Assembly: GCA_905478725.1 (NCBI GenBank)
Contig: CAJQJT010000215.1
Coordinates: 1 to 8,079, forward strand
From: an uncultured Pseudomonadales bacterium
GTDB taxonomy: Bacteria > Pseudomonadota > Gammaproteobacteria > Pseudomonadales > Porticoccaceae
Length of the DNA stretch: 8,079 nucleotides
Direction: 5' to 3'
The translations under genes and the position numbers were made by a program. Position 1 is the stretch's first letter; every line of letters begins with the position of its first letter. Below the pieces are notes generated by a model that did no database searches, had not been told where the DNA came from, and saw only the letters and a list, made by a program, of their open reading frames with translations. Below, in pieces: positions 6,564 through 8,079 of the stretch.

Positions 6564-7727
6564 ATGAGTGAATTTGACGATATTCGTCCCTACAACGACA
6601 GTGAAGTGCCCGCGGTTATTGCACGCCTGATTGCCAGCTCGGAATTTATCGATCTGCTACTATCGCGACGGGCGCCCATGATGAGTAAAATCTGCCCTTG
6701 GCTGCTGCGTCCGCTGCTGCGCCTAGTGTTGTCAAAAGCTGCCAAAAAAATGCATACGGTCGCCGACCTGCAGCGTTATCTGACGGTATCCTTAAAAGGT
6801 CTAGTGGATAAAACGACTGATGGCTTTAGCTTCAGCGGCATTGAAAAACTTGACCCGAAAAAATCCTATCTGTTTCTCAGCAACCACCGTGATATCGCCA
6901 TGGACCCAGCAATGGTCAATCTGGCGCTGATCGAAAGCGGCATGGACACATTGCGCATCGCCATTGGCGACAACCTGCTGAGCAAGCCCTTTGCCTCGGA
7001 CCTGATGCGAGTCAACCGTAGCTTTATTGTTAAGCGCGATATTAGTGGTCGCCGTGAAAAGCTTACTGAGCTGAAAAAGCTCTCTGGTTATATCCGTCAC
7101 TCCATTGCTGAAGATGGCGTTTCAATCTGGATTGCCCAGCGTGAAGGGCGCGCCAAAGATGGTCAGGACCGCACCGAAACTGCACTGTTAAAAATGCTCG
7201 CTCTGTCCAAGGACAAAGACCAGAGCTTCGCCCAGGCCACTGGCCAGCTCGCTATAGTGCCTGTCAGTATTTCCTATGAGTACGACCCCTGTGATGTGGA
7301 TAAAGGCCGTGAGCTATTTGCCAAACAGAGTGGCCAGGACTATATCAAGCAGGAGTTTGAGGATCTCGACACCATTCAGAAGGGACTTGTTGGCTATAAA
7401 GGACGAGTGCATGTGGCCTTTGGCGATGTGCTTGCCGATGAGTCTAGCGATCAGTTAGAGAGCGCCGACAACCTTGCCACAGCCATAGATCAGCAGGTTT
7501 ACAGTCAGTACAAACTGTTCCCCAGCAATATTATGGCCTACCAACTGTTGGGTAATACTGAAGGCCTAGAGCAGGTCAAGGCGCTGTGGCCAGATTGTGA
7601 TTGGTTCGACGTAGAAGCCTCGTTTAAAAGCCGCCTCAATGCTGCACCACGAGATTATCGTAGTATTATTACCGAGAGCTACGCCGCACCGGTATTCAAT
7701 TATTTGAAAGCCACACAGGGATGTTAA
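6564..7727 (+). CDS. PlsC-like glycerolipid acyltransferase (LPLAT superfamily)
   Basis: A 387-residue protein with acyltransferase blocks in the expected order. A His/Asp active-site block is at 107-114 (NHRDIAMD; H108, D114). A glycerol-phosphate-binding-like block follows at 132-157 (IGDNLLSKPF, then RSFIVKR). An EGR block is at 194-196 (AQREGRAKDG), comparable to EGTRS/EGGRS, and a VPVSISYEY block is at 232-240. These indicate acyl transfer to a glycerolipid or lysophospholipid; the exact substrate cannot be read. The spacing is HX5D instead of the usual HX4D. I recall related bacterial proteins with NHRDIVLD, so it is probably a subfamily trait rather than decay. There is no obvious transmembrane helix. 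The N-terminal 90 and C-terminal 110 residues are not assigned. The ATG at 6564 has AGAGG at 6554-6558, five bases upstream. A weak promoter is possible (TTCAAA 6503-6508, TATTAG 6525-6530). dinG starts four bases after the stop, so they are probably translationally coupled. Confidence 0.88.
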   Translation: MSEFDDIRPYNDSEVPAVIARLIASSEFIDLLLSRRAPMMSKICPWLLRPLLRLVLSKAAKKMHTVADLQRYLTVSLKGLVDKTTDGFSFSGIEKLDPKKSYLFLSNHRDIAMDPAMVNLALIESGMDTLRIAIGDNLLSKPFASDLMRVNRSFIVKRDISGRREKLTELKKLSGYIRHSIAEDGVSIWIAQREGRAKDGQDRTETALLKMLALSKDKDQSFAQATGQLAIVPVSISYEYDPCDVDKGRELFAKQSGQDYIKQEFEDLDTIQKGLVGYKGRVHVAFGDVLADESSDQLESADNLATAIDQQVYSQYKLFPSNIMAYQLLGNTEGLEQVKALWPDCDWFDVEASFKSRLNAAPRDYRSIITESYAAPVFNYLKATQGC

Positions 7728-7731
7728 TTTT

Positions 7732-8079
7732 TTGTTAGACGCAGAAGTCAGAGAGACAATCCAGCAGGGCTACCGCAAGTTCTTAAAGTCACGTGACCTG
7801 AGCCCGCGTCTCGGCCAAAAGCAGATGATCGCCACCGTGGCCAACGCCCTCAGCGACGATGATCCGGACAAGCGTCTGGCGGTGGTTGAAGCGGGCACAG
7901 GTACAGGTAAAACCGTCGGCTATCTAATCGCCGCACTGCCCATCGCCCGTGCCTTAAAAAAGACCGTGGTCGTGGCCACTGGCACCATTGCCCTGCAAGA
8001 ACAGTTAATTCACAAAGACCTGCCCGAACTTCTTGAAGCCTGCGGCTGGGACCACAGCTGTGCGCTGGTTAAAGGCCGT
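7732..8079 (+). CDS. dinG: DinG-type ATP-dependent DNA helicase, N-terminal part (3' truncated)
   Basis: The first 116 codons of a superfamily 2, XPD-like helicase run to the window end. DinG is an iron-sulfur 5'-3' helicase that unwinds R-loops and stalled-fork structures. Visible parts are a Q-motif-like RLGQKQM at 26-32, Walker A EAGTGTGKT at 53-61 and a motif Ia-like ATGTIALQEQ at 82-91. The visible end is KGR, just where DinG proteins continue into the first Fe-S cysteine (GRYxC). The wording resembles Pseudomonas DinG (MLSTELKSTIQ, EAGTGTGKT) more than E. coli DinG (EAPTGVGKT). The start is TTG 7732: no ATG or GTG lies between the upstream in-frame stop at 7705 and this codon. AGGGA at 7717-7721 is ten bases away, inside the acyltransferase gene, and the protein then begins MLDAEVRETIQ. 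The cluster cysteines and the other helicase motifs are outside the window, so intactness cannot be judged. YoaA is a possible alternative, less likely. Confidence 0.88.
   Translation, partial: MLDAEVRETIQQGYRKFLKSRDLSPRLGQKQMIATVANALSDDDPDKRLAVVEAGTGTGKTVGYLIAALPIARALKKTVVVATGTIALQEQLIHKDLPELLEACGWDHSCALVKGR

Noticed and set aside
1..8079. Mobile elements, CRISPR arrays, tRNA genes, toxin-antitoxin or defence genes
   Set aside because: No transposase or integrase motifs, terminal inverted repeats, regularly spaced repeats or tRNA-like folds were seen. All long coding regions are accounted for by housekeeping genes.

Overview
The window looks like ordinary chromosomal DNA of a marine-type gammaproteobacterium. 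This rests on a Pseudomonas-style DinG N-terminus, an E. coli-like SbcB, a class I (4Fe-4S) fumarase of about 505 residues, and a PyrB of the Shewanella-like type without PyrI. A SAR92/Cellvibrionales-like origin is my guess from overall flavour and was not tested. All genes lie on the + strand. I see no mobile element, CRISPR array, tRNA or rRNA.

Layout: (1) The window opens with the last 38 codons of an unidentified membrane protein, closed by a strong intrinsic terminator. (2) A probable operon follows: a single-pass membrane protein with a Gly/Ser-rich cytoplasmic tail and a long periplasmic coiled coil, then fumarase 21 bp downstream. (3) A 176-bp gap holds a promoter, a perfect 8-bp stem-loop and a run of 11 T, and leads into an OmpA-type outer-membrane protein that ends at a textbook terminator. 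(4) sbcB (exonuclease I) comes next, then pyrB with its own well-formed sigma70-type promoter. (5) After an imperfect hairpin comes a PlsC-like acyltransferase. Four bases past its stop, the N-terminal part of a dinG-type helicase begins with a TTG codon and runs off the window.

The genes are mostly housekeeping: TCA cycle (fumA), envelope integrity (ompA), DNA repair (sbcB, dinG), pyrimidine synthesis (pyrB) and phospholipid or acyl-lipid metabolism (acyltransferase). They form short transcription units rather than one pathway. I found no convincing undescribed system. The points most worth checking are the coiled-coil membrane protein co-transcribed with fumarase, the structured 5' leader with a T11 tract before ompA, the HX5D active-site variant of the acyltransferase and its tight coupling to dinG, and the pyrB start codon, which I place at GTG 5429 rather than at the upstream TTG.
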